From Myxococcales bacterium (GTDB lineage Bacteria; Myxococcota_A; Polyangia; Polyangiales; Polyangiaceae): a DNA stretch of 56,063 nucleotides. The first letter of the stretch is position 1. Each line of letters starts with the position of its first letter. Under the pieces are notes generated by a model. That model was not told the DNA's origin and did not search any database. It saw only the letters and a list, made by a program, of their open reading frames with translations. Positions 1 to 8,993 of this stretch are shown one piece after another. A program made the position numbers and the translations under genes. Where the stretch lies: NCBI GenBank assembly GCA_004193285.1, contig SECP01000058.1, positions 1-56,063 of the forward strand. The letters are read 5' to 3'.

Positions 1-1220
1 GCGGTGGGGGCGACTTCGGGGGGCGGGACCGTGATGCGGTGCTGGACCCAGAGCTCGACGGTGCCCGAGCCATCGTCCGTGGAGCGCGTTCCGAGCTCGA
101 TGCGACCCGACCCCGTCGTCGCCGCGGGCGTGCTGAGCACGAGGTTGAGCAGCGCCTGTTCGACGTAGCCCGGGTCCGCGTTGACGTAGGGAGGCTCGGC
201 CGCCAGGCGGAGCTCGAGCTCGACGCCTTCGCCGAGCACGCGCCGCAGCAGCTCCAGCCATTCGCGCAGCAGGTCGTTCAGGGAGAAGACGCGCGGCTCA
301 GGGCGCTTGCGACGACTCAGGGCCAAGAGCTGGCGGATGAGCGCGGCGCCGCGCTGGCCGGCCTCGAGCGTCTCCGCCGCCGCCAGGCGCTCGTGATCTG
401 CCAGGGTTGCGCTGGCCTTGAGCTGCGAGGCGTTGTTGATGATGACCGTGAGCAGGCTGTTGAAGTCGTGCGCCAAGCTACCCGCAAGCCTGCCCGCGAC
501 CTCGAGGCGCTGAGCTTGCCGTAGCGCCTCGGATTGATGCTCGAGCGTGTTCGTTCGCTCCGAAACCCGATGCTCCAGTGTGCGATTCGCGTCCCGAAGC
601 TCCGACTCGGACGCGGACAGGGCCTCCAGCAGCTCCGTATTGGCGGCCCCCAGGTGAAGAGCGCGCGAGTACGCCCCGTGATTGTTGAGCGCCACCCGGC
701 CCATCCCCACCGCGTAGGCCGCGAGCATCGCCGCCATCCCGTAGTGGAAGCGGTCATTCTGTAGCAAGGCGACGAGCACCAGCGGGCTGAGCGCGGGCGC
801 GAAGAAGCCGAAGAACGCAGGCAGGTGGCAAGACAGAGTCCCCGCGGCGGCCGCCGTCATTCCGCCGATCGCGAACGTCAGCAGGCCTTGGGCGAAAAGA
901 TTACCAGGCGCGAAGAAGAGCAGCGCGGAGCACCCCCACAGCGCCCCCGCCACCGTCGACCCGACCACGAACGCGCGCCCCCACCTCGCGATCTCGGTGC
1001 TCTCCGGACTTCGCAGCCGGAAGCGCCGTTGCAAGACCGCGCGAGCTCCGCTCATCAGCAGTAGCGCCACGTACCAGGCGACGAGGCGAGTCTTCGAAAC
1101 GCTATCCCAGAGCGTCCCGACCACGATGGCTCCCACAGTGACGTTGGCCCACAAAACCGGCTTGGCCTGCTCGAAGAGCGCGCGGACTTCCTCGCTCCGC
1201 ACCGCTCCCGGGACCTTCAT
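1..1220 (-). CDS. Membrane sensor histidine kinase (C-terminus beyond window)
   Basis: Partial gene: it starts with ATG at 1220 and runs off the left edge after about 406 codons. The first roughly 190 residues contain several hydrophobic segments consistent with a membrane-embedded input module. A coiled-coil linker (SELRDANRTLEHRVSERTNTLE) follows, then a phosphoacceptor helix with LAHDFNSLLTVI, where His251 is the predicted phosphorylated residue. The H-D-F-N form is typical of the CckA-like hybrid-kinase group. The HATPase domain begins near VNADPGYVEQALLNLV, so the ATP-binding G boxes and any receiver lie outside the window. A short dyad sits just upstream of the start (1240-1255). The signal sensed cannot be told from the sequence. 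Confidence 0.85.
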   Translation of the reverse strand, partial: MKVPGAVRSEEVRALFEQAKPVLWANVTVGAIVVGTLWDSVSKTRLVAWYVALLLMSGARAVLQRRFRLRSPESTEIARWGRAFVVGSTVAGALWGCSALLFFAPGNLFAQGLLTFAIGGMTAAAAGTLSCHLPAFFGFFAPALSPLVLVALLQNDRFHYGMAAMLAAYAVGMGRVALNNHGAYSRALHLGAANTELLEALSASESELRDANRTLEHRVSERTNTLEHQSEALRQAQRLEVAGRLAGSLAHDFNSLLTVIINNASQLKASATLADHERLAAAETLEAGQRGAALIRQLLALSRRKRPEPRVFSLNDLLREWLELLRRVLGEGVELELRLAAEPPYVNADPGYVEQALLNLVLSTPAATTGSGRIELGTRSTDDGSGTVELWVQHRITVPPPEVAPT

Positions 1221-1239
1221 CACTCCGAGAGGTTAGCAA

Positions 1240-1255
1240 ATGTCGGGGCCGACAT
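1240..1255. promoter_or_regulatory. Inverted repeat ahead of the histidine kinase start
   Basis: ATGTCGG-GG-CCGACAT is a perfect 7-bp inverted repeat with a 2-base spacer. It lies 20 bp upstream of the kinase start (minus strand) and about 75 bp upstream of the divergent YciI-like gene. Position and symmetry suit a repressor or activator operator, but no regulator is assigned. Confidence 0.4.
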
Positions 1256-1328
1256 GAACTAGGGGACGTTTGCTGCGGCTCGCTAGGTTCCCCCGCTGGG
1301 CGTCATCTGGCGGTAAAGTCCCTTCACG

Positions 1329-1622
1329 ATGTTCGTTATCGAGCTTTTGTACAAGGCCGAGCTCTCGGAAATAGACGCCAATATGCGGGCGCACATGGCC
1401 TTTCTGAAGAAGTACTACGCGGCGGGACGGTTTCTCGTCTCTGGGCGCAAAGTTCCGCGAGACGGCGGCGTCATCCTCGCGATCGGCGGGGATCGCGCCG
1501 AGATCGAAGCCATCGTTCGGGAGGACCCTTTCGTAGCCCGCGGCCTGGCGGACTTTCGCGTGATCGAGTTTCGCGAGAGTCAGAAGGCGGATAGCATCGA
1601 CGCCCTGCTCGGTGCCCGCTGA
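1329..1622 (+). CDS. YciI-like family protein
   Basis: 97 residues, the usual size for the YciI-like ferredoxin-fold family. The N-terminus MFVIELLYKAELSEID, the central HMAFLKKYYAAGRFLVSG and the later DPFVARGLADFRVIEF match that family, in which a conserved His-Asp pair is thought to form an active site; the precise reaction is generally unknown. The gene stands alone between two histidine kinases, on the opposite strand to both, and ends 8 bp from the stop of the hybrid kinase. Confidence 0.85.
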   Translation: MFVIELLYKAELSEIDANMRAHMAFLKKYYAAGRFLVSGRKVPRDGGVILAIGGDRAEIEAIVREDPFVARGLADFRVIEFRESQKADSIDALLGAR

Positions 1623-1630
1623 GCCCTGGG

Positions 1631-4279
1631 CTAGCCGCTGGCCTTCATGGCGAGCGTCGCGACCAGCTCGATGAGCTCCACGGGGCTGACCGGCTTGCCC
1701 ACGTGCGCGGAGAACCCCATGCTCAGCGCCTTGGCGCGGTCCGCGGCTCGCGTGTACGCCGTCAGCGCGATCGCCGGCACGTGCGCCGCGGGCGCCCCCG
1801 CTTCGCGAACGCGGCGGATGAACGCGTAGCCGTCCTCCTCGGGCATCCCGATGTCACTCACGACCACGTCCGGAACGCCGGCGGATAGGCGCGCGAGGGC
1901 AGCGGCCGCGGTGCCCGCCGTCTGCACGGTGGCGCCCGCGTCCCCGAGCACCAGATGCAGCAGCTCACGAGCGTCCACCTCGTCGTCCACCACCAGGACG
2001 CGCACGCCCTCCAGCCGGCGACGCGCCACTTGGCGCTCGAGGGGGAGCGGTCGGTCCTCCGCGTCCGGCCCCGGTGACGGAATGGGCGCGGTTGCGCGGA
2101 TGGGCAGCACGACCTCGAACGTCGAGCCCCGCCCAAGGCCGGCGCTCGAGACCGACGCGCGGCCGCCGTGCAGCTCGACGATGTGGCGCACGATCGCGAG
2201 GCCGAGCCCGAGCCCTCCGAAGCGGCGAGTGGTCGAGCTGTCTGCCTGCTTGAAGCGATCGAATACGTACGGCAAAAACTCCGGCTCGATGCCTTTGCCA
2301 TCGTCCGTGACGGTTACCACGAGCTGGGCGCGCATCTGCTCGAGCCTGACTCGCACGTGGCCGCCGTGCTCGGTGAACTTCACGGCGTTGGAGAGCAAGT
2401 TCCACATGACCTGCTGGAGGCGCTCTGCATCTCCCACCAGCACCACCGGCTCGGGTGGCCGCTCCAGCTCGAGCTTCACCTCGCGCGCGGCGGCGGACGT
2501 CCGCACCGCCTCGAGCGAGTCCCCGACGAGCTGAGCGAGGTCCACCGGCTTCAGCTCGAGACGCAGCTTGCCGGTGATGATGCGCGACACCTCCAAGATG
2601 TCTTCGATGAGCTTGCTCTGCGACTGCGCGTTACGATGAATGACCTCGATGCCCTTGGTGAGGGTAGCGGGGTCGCTCCGGGTCTTGAGCAAGGAGGACC
2701 AGCCCATGATCGCATTCAGCGGCGTGCGCAGCTCGTGCGAGACGGTCGCCAAGAACTCGTCCTTCATTCGGCCCGCGGCTTCGGCCTCTCGCGCCGCTTC
2801 TTCGGCGCGCTCGGCGGCGCTGCGAGCACGCTGGAACAAGAGCGCGTTCTCGATGAATGCGCCCACTCGGCGCCCCAGCTCGCTCGCGAGCGCGAGGTCG
2901 CGCGCGTCGTAGCGACGGCCGGAGTCAGACGCCATCAGCGATAAAGTGCCGGAAACTTCGTCGCGGCGCGTGATGGGGACGAAGATCACGGAGCGGATAC
3001 CGGTGGCGCGCAGCTGCTTCAGGTGCTCCGGGATGGCGGCGGCTTCATCACCCGCCGAATCCGGCAAGCTCGAGTGGAGAATGGGCTGCCCGGTGCGAAT
3101 CACCTGCCAGACCCCGGAGGTGTCGTCCGGATCCGGAGGGTGGTTGTCCTGGAAGTCGATCGCCTGCTTCCGTTTGCGCGGATCTGCGTGAGCTACCGCG
3201 ACCGTTCGCAGCTGCGAGCCTTCCAGCAAGTGGATGGCGCACCAATCGCAGAGGCCGGGCACGAGGAGGCGCGCCAGCGAGTCCAGCGTGACCTGGTAGT
3301 CCAGCGACTTGCCGAGCGTCGTGGACACCTCGTTCAGGTAGCGGTCGTGCTGATCCCGGCGCCTCTGATGGCTGACGTCGTGCCAGATGTTGATCGCAAG
3401 CTCGGGGTGGCCGCGCTCGTCCAGGACCGCGCTGGCACGGATCTGACACCACCACTGCGAGCCGCGCCGTTTGTTGCGAGTCAGCACGAGCGCGGAGGCT
3501 TCCGGCTCGCCCGCGAGCACGCGGCGCCCCGGCAGCTGCTCTTGAGGGAACAAAAAGCCGTGCTCGTCCAAGAGCTCGAAGCGCTTGATGAGCTCGCCCG
3601 GCGGCTCCTTCAGGACCTCTTCTGCGCTGGAGAGCCCCATCAGGCGCGCAGCTGCGCTGTTCGCGAAGATGATGTTGCCGCTGCGATCTTGCACCGTGAT
3701 GCCGTCGACTACGCCCTCGAGGATGGCCTCTAGCTGGCGGCTGAGCAGGCGGTAGCGCTCCCGTTCTTGCTTGGCTCTGGCCTCACTGGCCTCGGCCACT
3801 GCGCGCGCGAGCTGCTGCTCGCGAAGCGCGGCCGCGGTATCCTCGGCTAGCTTGCGCTCGGTCAGGTCTCGAGTGATCTTGGAGAAGCCGACGAGCTGCC
3901 CGGTCGCGTCCTTCAGGGCGGTGACCACCACGCTGGCCCAAAAGCGCGTGCCGTCATCGCGCACGCGCCAGCCTTCCTCCGCGAAGCGCCCCTGAGCTCT
4001 CGCGATCTCGAGCTCGGCCGCGGGCCGACCTGCCACGCGGTCCTCCTCCGTAAAGAAGAGCCCGAAATGATGGCCGAGGATCTGCTCCGCCCGGTAGCCC
4101 TTGAGCTTCTGCGCTCCCGCATTCCAGGTGCTGACGTGGCCTTGCGGATCCAACATGAAGATGGAGTAGCCGGCCACGTCTTCGATCAGCAGACGGAAGC
4201 GCTCCTCCGAGCGGCGCACCTCCGCGAGCTGCTCGACGAGCGCACTGTGGTCCTGCGATGCGGGATCGGGCGCGGGCAC
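1631..4279 (-). CDS. Hybrid histidine kinase: PAS-PAS-GAF-HisKA-HATPase-REC
   Basis: 882 residues, starting with GTG at 4279; no strong ribosome site is visible. Domains in order are PAS (about 22-145, ending ITRDLTERK), a coiled coil, a second PAS (about 178-305), GAF (about 315-490), HisKA with SHELRTPLN (His515), HATPase with NLLSNAVKF, DDGKGI and GLGLGLAIV, and a C-terminal receiver with DDE and phosphoacceptor Asp809 (VVSDIGMP), plus the conserved Lys in GKP. All catalytic boxes look intact. There is no membrane segment, so the kinase should be cytoplasmic. It lies 22 bp beyond the stop of the polysaccharide exporter gene on the same strand, so it may be co-transcribed with it and could regulate exopolysaccharide; that link rests on position only. 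Confidence 0.93.
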   Translation of the reverse strand: MPAPDPASQDHSALVEQLAEVRRSEERFRLLIEDVAGYSIFMLDPQGHVSTWNAGAQKLKGYRAEQILGHHFGLFFTEEDRVAGRPAAELEIARAQGRFAEEGWRVRDDGTRFWASVVVTALKDATGQLVGFSKITRDLTERKLAEDTAAALREQQLARAVAEASEARAKQERERYRLLSRQLEAILEGVVDGITVQDRSGNIIFANSAAARLMGLSSAEEVLKEPPGELIKRFELLDEHGFLFPQEQLPGRRVLAGEPEASALVLTRNKRRGSQWWCQIRASAVLDERGHPELAINIWHDVSHQRRRDQHDRYLNEVSTTLGKSLDYQVTLDSLARLLVPGLCDWCAIHLLEGSQLRTVAVAHADPRKRKQAIDFQDNHPPDPDDTSGVWQVIRTGQPILHSSLPDSAGDEAAAIPEHLKQLRATGIRSVIFVPITRRDEVSGTLSLMASDSGRRYDARDLALASELGRRVGAFIENALLFQRARSAAERAEEAAREAEAAGRMKDEFLATVSHELRTPLNAIMGWSSLLKTRSDPATLTKGIEVIHRNAQSQSKLIEDILEVSRIITGKLRLELKPVDLAQLVGDSLEAVRTSAAAREVKLELERPPEPVVLVGDAERLQQVMWNLLSNAVKFTEHGGHVRVRLEQMRAQLVVTVTDDGKGIEPEFLPYVFDRFKQADSSTTRRFGGLGLGLAIVRHIVELHGGRASVSSAGLGRGSTFEVVLPIRATAPIPSPGPDAEDRPLPLERQVARRRLEGVRVLVVDDEVDARELLHLVLGDAGATVQTAGTAAAALARLSAGVPDVVVSDIGMPEEDGYAFIRRVREAGAPAAHVPAIALTAYTRAADRAKALSMGFSAHVGKPVSPVELIELVATLAMKASG

Positions 4280-4301
4280 CCGAGCGAAGATACACGACGG
4301 G

Positions 4302-5375
4302 CTATTGAGAGAGGTATTTGATTTGTACGAAGGGCGCGAGCACGCCCGAGATGGTCTGCAAGGTGGGGAGCAGCTGCGACAGCACCTGGTTCCAGCTCGT
4401 CACCCAGGTGGGCGGCACGTAGACCACGTCCCCCGGGGCGAGCTCGAAATCCGCGGCTTCGCCCTCGAGCAACTGCTCGGCGTCGATGATGAACAGCTCG
4501 CCCCGGTCCGCCTCGCTGCGGATGACGTATGTCTCCGATAGCTTGCCCTGGACTTGCTCCGTGGTGCCGAAGCCAACCTGGGCCAGAGCCTGAAGCAGCG
4601 TGAGGCGCCCGTTGACGAACGACACGGTGCCACCCTTCGGGTTACTGCCGGCGGCGCCGCCGAACACGTACGCCCGCTCGTTGGTGTTGTCCGGGACCAG
4701 GATCACGTCCCCGGTGCGGAGACGGATGTCCTGCGTCAAATCGCCCTCACGGATGAGGCGGTAGAAGTTGATGGGCAGCCGCTTTCCCTTGCGCGCCACG
4801 TAGGCGCTGCGGAGGCTTGCCTTGTCCAGCTCTACGCTGCCACCCAGGGCCAGCGCCTCCATGAGCCTCAGCGGTCGGTCGCTGTACTTGAGACCTGGCT
4901 GGGTGAACTGGCCGAGCAGGTAGTAGCGAATGCTGCCGGTGAACACGACCTGAATCGTGACTTTGGGGTCCTTCACGTAGGCGTCTAGCTCGCCTTCCAG
5001 GAACTTCTTCAGCTCTGCGCTGGTCTTTCCCGCGATCTGGACGGTGCCGACGAGCGGAAACTGGATGGTGCCGTCATTGTCGATGACGAGACCGGCGAGG
5101 CGACTGCGGTCCGCCGCCATCGACCCCATACCGCCGGCATAGGGAGCGATGGAGAGCTCCGGGTGACCGTACACCGCCACGAGCAACGTATCGCCCGGGC
5201 CGACCCGGTAGGCATCGCCGTCGCGCTCGCCGACGATCTCGGCGACGAGGTCTCGACTCAGCACCTCTTGCCGGTGATTCTTCACCGAGGAGGGGAGGGA
5301 GCGAGCTTTGACGGCGGGGCTCGAGCCACAAGCCATGAGCAAGGAGACTAGGAATAGGAAGATAAGTTTCGGCAT
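4302..5375 (-). CDS. wza: Outer-membrane polysaccharide export lipoprotein (Wza type)
   Basis: 357 residues when started at ATG 5375, which has GAGGG seven bases upstream; an in-frame ATG 24 bp earlier is less well placed. The signal peptide ends in a lipobox (LLMAC, Cys16). A Poly_export domain follows (YRVGPGDTLLVAVYGHPELS), then SLBB-like segments (YYLLGQFTQPGLKY and AYVFGGAAGSNPKGG). In characterised homologues this protein forms the outer-membrane ring that exports capsule or exopolysaccharide and docks with the Wzc co-polymerase. It is separated from the wzc-like gene by about 9.6 kb and lies on the other strand, so the export machine is expressed from at least two transcripts. Confidence 0.92.
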   Translation of the reverse strand: MPKLIFLFLVSLLMACGSSPAVKARSLPSSVKNHRQEVLSRDLVAEIVGERDGDAYRVGPGDTLLVAVYGHPELSIAPYAGGMGSMAADRSRLAGLVIDNDGTIQFPLVGTVQIAGKTSAELKKFLEGELDAYVKDPKVTIQVVFTGSIRYYLLGQFTQPGLKYSDRPLRLMEALALGGSVELDKASLRSAYVARKGKRLPINFYRLIREGDLTQDIRLRTGDVILVPDNTNERAYVFGGAAGSNPKGGTVSFVNGRLTLLQALAQVGFGTTEQVQGKLSETYVIRSEADRGELFIIDAEQLLEGEAADFELAPGDVVYVPPTWVTSWNQVLSQLLPTLQTISGVLAPFVQIKYLSQ

Positions 5376-5435
5376 CGGTGTGCCCTCTTCAATCAGCACA
5401 TGGTGGCATCAGAGCGTCAATTCGAAAAACGGTGT

Positions 5436-5445
5436 TTTGTACAAA
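5436..5445. promoter_or_regulatory. Palindrome between exporter and pyruvyl transferase genes
   Basis: TTTGTACAAA is a perfect 10-bp palindrome in the AT-richer centre of the 160-bp divergent intergenic region. It lies about 60 bp upstream of the exporter start and 90 bp upstream of the pyruvyl transferase start. It may be an operator serving one or both genes; no family is assigned. Confidence 0.25.
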
Positions 5446-5535
5446 CCAAGCACGCTTCAAACCGCGTGACCAATCGCTACGCGCGTAGCACTTCGCCATC
5501 TTGACCAGCGGCTTTTTCGGGGCAGATGCTAGGTC

Positions 5536-6477
5536 GTGGCCACCAAACAACTTGCGCTTGGTTCCGAGATAAAACGACTTTCCGCCAGCGCCTTTCGCCT
5601 GGCGAATCAGTACCTGACTCGGCACAAGGCCGACGTCAAAGTACTGCATTACTGCTTCCGCAACTGGGGCGACGCCATCAACCCAGCGCTCGTCGAGTTC
5701 GTGAGCGGGGAGAGCGTCCAAAGCGTGGACATCGACGCGCGCGCCTTGCTGCCCCTCCCGCGGGATCCGCAGGCGGACACGCTTTACGCGGTCGTTGGTA
5801 GCATCGTTCATCATGCGGATTGTCAGACCATCATTTGGGGCGCCGGCTTCCAGTCTGCCGGAATCTCACCGAAACAGAAGCCCAAGGGTGTGTTCGCGGT
5901 CCGCGGCCCGCTCACGGCGGCTGAGCTCCGCAAGCAAGGTATCGATTGTCCGGATGTTTATGGAGACCCGGTGTTGCTTCTGCCGCGCTACTACCGCCCC
6001 GAGGGCCGCAAGCGCTACCGGCTGGGGATCATTCCCCACTTTTCCGATCAGGCCAACGCCAAAGTGGCGCGGTATCAGAGCACGGACGAGGTAAAGATCA
6101 TCGATATTCGAGGCGGCTTGTGGAGCACGGTCAACATCGTATCTGAGTGCGAATACATCGTCTCTACTTCGCTCCACGGGCTCATCTTGGCGGACGCCTA
6201 CGGCATCCCCAACGCGTGGGCCAAGCTCGGAGACGACATCCCCGGCGGCACCTTCAAGTTCAACGACTACTATCGCGCCATCGGCGTGGGGGATTCGCTG
6301 CCGACCGTCTCGCTCACGGAGACGGTCGACGAGCTGTGCCGCAAGGCGCTAAAGCGAGAGGTCGCTCTGGATCTCGACCGGCTGCTGCGCGCTTGCCCGT
6401 TTCGTTGGCCCGACGCGCCGAATCGTCATGGGCAGTCCGTCGGGGACGCGAGCGTCGCCCAAGCTCAGCTCCCATAG
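5536..6477 (+). CDS. Polysaccharide pyruvyl transferase family protein
   Basis: 313 residues. The GTG at 5536 is the first possible start because a TAG lies two codons upstream in frame; the ribosome site is weak. The sequence fits the pyruvyl transferase family (PF04230): VLHYCFRNWGDAINPAL near the N-terminus, WGAGFQ, then FAVRGPLTAAELRKQGI, YGDPVLLLP, and ECEYIVSTSLHGLILADAYGIP containing the conserved SxHG loop. Such enzymes transfer pyruvyl from phosphoenolpyruvate to a sugar hydroxyl, giving ketal-linked pyruvate on exopolysaccharide. It probably modifies the repeat unit made by the neighbouring genes. Its last 129 bp overlap the convergent FkbH-like gene, and the family-like ending (LLRACPF) lies within the overlap. 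Confidence 0.88.
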   Translation: MATKQLALGSEIKRLSASAFRLANQYLTRHKADVKVLHYCFRNWGDAINPALVEFVSGESVQSVDIDARALLPLPRDPQADTLYAVVGSIVHHADCQTIIWGAGFQSAGISPKQKPKGVFAVRGPLTAAELRKQGIDCPDVYGDPVLLLPRYYRPEGRKRYRLGIIPHFSDQANAKVARYQSTDEVKIIDIRGGLWSTVNIVSECEYIVSTSLHGLILADAYGIPNAWAKLGDDIPGGTFKFNDYYRAIGVGDSLPTVSLTETVDELCRKALKREVALDLDRLLRACPFRWPDAPNRHGQSVGDASVAQAQLP

Positions 6478-8310
6478 AGTGGAGCCGTCCGCTCGCTCTT
6501 CCGCGAGCCGGAAGCCGAGCTTGCCGTAGTGGTCCGCTACCATCTGGTTCTTCTCGGTCGGTAGGTAGCGGCCCACCAAACGCGAGACTCCGGCCGCCCT
6601 CGCGGCCGTGATGAGCTCGCCCAGCACCGCTTCTTCCACCTTGCGTCCGAGAACGCGGCAGCTCATCAGCCAGGTGTCGATGTCCCACGCATCGGAGTCA
6701 CGCCGGCAGATGATGACGCTTATCATGCCGTTGTCGCCGAAGGTATCCGCGAGCCGTACTTGCAGCGTGAAGGCATCCGGGTCCCGCTCGGCGGCCGCGA
6801 CCTCCGCCTCGGTGTAGCGCCGAGTCGTCAAATTGAATTGGTTGGACTTGTTGATCAATTGGGCGATGCGCGCTCGACCCGTCGCGTCGAACGGCGCGAG
6901 CGCGAGCTGCATGTCCAGTGAATGCAGGTAGGCGTCCACGTCACCGGCTTGCTTCTGCAGGGCGACGCGCTTGGCGTTGTCCTGGTAGGCCGCCGCGCGC
7001 TTCTTGTCTTCCTCGGAGAAAGCGATCGCTTCGAAATAGCCGGCCGCCAGTAGCGTGCGCGCATAGAGCGCCGGGTTCTGGGGCAGCTCGGGCACCGCGA
7101 CTTGCGGCAACATCTGCCGCACCAGGTTGCGCTCGACGGGGTTGTCGTCGAGGAACACCATCGCGTCCAGCCCCAGCGAGAGCTCGGCCGCGATCGCGGT
7201 GATGTTCGTTGCCTTGTCGTTCCAGTTCGCTTGAAAGACCGCGATGTGATCCTCGCGCAGGAGCATCTCCGGGTGTTCCCGGAAGACCCGGCGCGCTACC
7301 TCGTCCGTGTTCTTCGAAGAGACCGCGAGCACGATGCCGCGGTCGCGCAGCGCCAAAGCCGCGCGCTGCACCTCCAGATGCGCCTCGCCGGTGGCGTTGC
7401 CTTGGCCGATGACGATGCCGTCCAGCCCGTCGTCGCCGATGACGCCGCCCCAAACCGTGTTGTCCAGATCCAGGATGAGGCACTTCTTGCTCTTTCCGCG
7501 GAGGGCCGCGACGAGCCGGCAGACGTGGTCCGCGTAAAGGGGCACGAAGTCGCCGGAAAAGGGGATTTTAGCGAGATTCCACAGCGTCGGGTCGTGCCAC
7601 GCGGCGAGCCCCACCGTCTCGGCGATGTGAGCCACGTCCAAGAGCAGGTCGTCACTGTGCGCGACGCTCTCCCCGATGCCGCGGTTGAGCTCGTCGATGG
7701 CCTTGCGCAAGGTGCCGGGCAGCACGAAGTCGAAGTTGCCGAACAGGGACTCGGTCGGGTGAGGAACCGTCTGCAAAATGCAGATCGCGCCGCCATGGCG
7801 TTTCAGTCCTTCACGGATCTGCTGCAGCTGGGCGAGGGAAGCGCGCACCGCGGCGGCGGCGTCCTCCGCGCTCGAGGTGGCGCGGCCGAGCGGCACGCCG
7901 TGGTGATCGATGGCAACGAGCACGGCGTCGCAACGGGCCTGGTTGAGCTCGGAGTCCGGCGACAGCGCAGATTGCATGATCTGCCCGTAGTCCGACTCAA
8001 CGCACTCGAGCAGGATGCCGTGCCGCGCGGCGGTTGCCACGAGCGCTGGCACGAGCAGGTGCGAGGTGGCGTTGCTGATGATCCCCAGCTTGAACGGGAC
8101 GAGCGGCTTGAGGTCGTGCCCGGCCGCCCGCGCTCGCCCGAGCGCTTTGGCGAGGCGATGGAGGCCCACTTCGTCCAGCGCGTGGCCGGCCAACCACTGG
8201 GCGCGCTTGCCCAGCTGTTCACCGCCACCACCCAGGCCCTTGCACTGCGCAGAAAAGTCCGCCGGCGGGGTCGGGAGCCACTGAAGCTGCGAATAAAGTT
8301 GGCTGGTCAT
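6349..8310 (-). CDS. FkbH-like HAD-IIIC phosphatase (predicted glyceryl-ACP synthase)
   Basis: 653 residues from ATG 8310, with GGAG eight bases upstream; the start overlaps the SDR stop as ATGA. The HAD motif is LILDLDNTVWGG (Asp281 and Asp283), followed by VSSKN (motif II) and DDNPVERN (motif IV), which define the IIIC/FkbH family. An N-terminal region with SGNH-like features (IISNATSHLL, DAVLVAID) precedes it, and a GNAT-like C-terminal region (VRLADTFGDNGMIS, LIGRYLPTEKN-like segment) follows. Characterised FkbH proteins dephosphorylate 1,3-bisphosphoglycerate and load glyceryl onto an ACP thiol. With an ACP gene in the same operon, it likely supplies glyceryl-ACP. No FkbG/I/K-type genes for methoxymalonyl-ACP are seen here, so the product is probably not polyketide extender units. 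Confidence 0.87.
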   Translation of the reverse strand: MTSQLYSQLQWLPTPPADFSAQCKGLGGGGEQLGKRAQWLAGHALDEVGLHRLAKALGRARAAGHDLKPLVPFKLGIISNATSHLLVPALVATAARHGILLECVESDYGQIMQSALSPDSELNQARCDAVLVAIDHHGVPLGRATSSAEDAAAAVRASLAQLQQIREGLKRHGGAICILQTVPHPTESLFGNFDFVLPGTLRKAIDELNRGIGESVAHSDDLLLDVAHIAETVGLAAWHDPTLWNLAKIPFSGDFVPLYADHVCRLVAALRGKSKKCLILDLDNTVWGGVIGDDGLDGIVIGQGNATGEAHLEVQRAALALRDRGIVLAVSSKNTDEVARRVFREHPEMLLREDHIAVFQANWNDKATNITAIAAELSLGLDAMVFLDDNPVERNLVRQMLPQVAVPELPQNPALYARTLLAAGYFEAIAFSEEDKKRAAAYQDNAKRVALQKQAGDVDAYLHSLDMQLALAPFDATGRARIAQLINKSNQFNLTTRRYTEAEVAAAERDPDAFTLQVRLADTFGDNGMISVIICRRDSDAWDIDTWLMSCRVLGRKVEEAVLGELITAARAAGVSRLVGRYLPTEKNQMVADHYGKLGFRLAEERADGSTLWELSLGDARVPDGLPMTIRRVGPTKRASAQQPVEIQSDLSL

Positions 8311-8993
8311 GCGCTAATCTCCGTAAGGATTCGAGAAGCAACCTGCGCGGGAGTCGCGAACGGCGCCTTGGAGCGCTGCAGGTCCAGGAAACGAGAGTCG
8401 AAGGCTTCGAGCATCGGCGTCTCCGTGTAGCCGGGCCTCACGCTGCGGACGCTGAGCCAAGGGTATTCGGCCGCGAGCGCGGCCAAGAGCCCTGCCATGC
8501 CGTACTTGGCGATGACGTAAGCGCCGAGCCCAGCCGACGCGGGAGTCTGCTCGTCGCCCATCGCCTGGGTCAGCACGCCAACGACGGTGCCGGCCTTGTG
8601 CTTCCGGAAGCAGCCCTTCACCAACCCGGCGAGGAGGCGCTGGGGGCCTACCACGTTGACCCTGAGCTGCTCGCGAAGCTGCTCCTCCGTGATCTTGCCG
8701 AACGGACCCGGCGCGAGCGGCGGCGAGGCGGCGAGCACGACTCCGCCGAGGAGTGGCAACTCGGCGAGGCTCACGAGCGCGCTGTCGATAGAAGCGTCGT
8801 CGGTCAGGTCCAGCTGCAAGCTGACGCCGCCGCAGCGCGTCGCGACGCTCTCGGCCGCGCTCTGACTGCGATGGTAACCGACGATCGGTTTGTAGCCGGC
8901 GGCCGCCAGCTCGCTGCACACGGCGGCGCCAATTCCGCCGCCGCCGCCCGACACCAGAAACCACTTCGTCGTCGCGCTATTTTCAAGTACCAA
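8307..8993 (-). CDS. Short-chain dehydrogenase/reductase (FabG-like)
   Basis: 228 residues. The start is TTG at 8993 with GGAGG six bases upstream, inside the MaoC gene end (11-bp overlap). The glycine-rich NAD(P) loop reads VSGGGGGIGAA, with Ser in place of the usual Thr. Asn113 lies in VNVVG and the catalytic pair is Tyr159-x3-Lys163 (AYVIAKYGM). The strand that normally carries the catalytic Ser reads VVGVLTQAMG, with Thr142 the nearest equivalent, so the Ser-Tyr-Lys triad is atypical. It would be expected to reduce a 3-oxoacyl or aldehyde group on ACP, or oxidise the reverse. Its place between the MaoC and FkbH genes suggests it adjusts the ACP-bound acyl group; the substrate is unknown. 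Confidence 0.85.
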   Translation of the reverse strand: MVLENSATTKWFLVSGGGGGIGAAVCSELAAAGYKPIVGYHRSQSAAESVATRCGGVSLQLDLTDDASIDSALVSLAELPLLGGVVLAASPPLAPGPFGKITEEQLREQLRVNVVGPQRLLAGLVKGCFRKHKAGTVVGVLTQAMGDEQTPASAGLGAYVIAKYGMAGLLAALAAEYPWLSVRSVRPGYTETPMLEAFDSRFLDLQRSKAPFATPAQVASRILTEISA

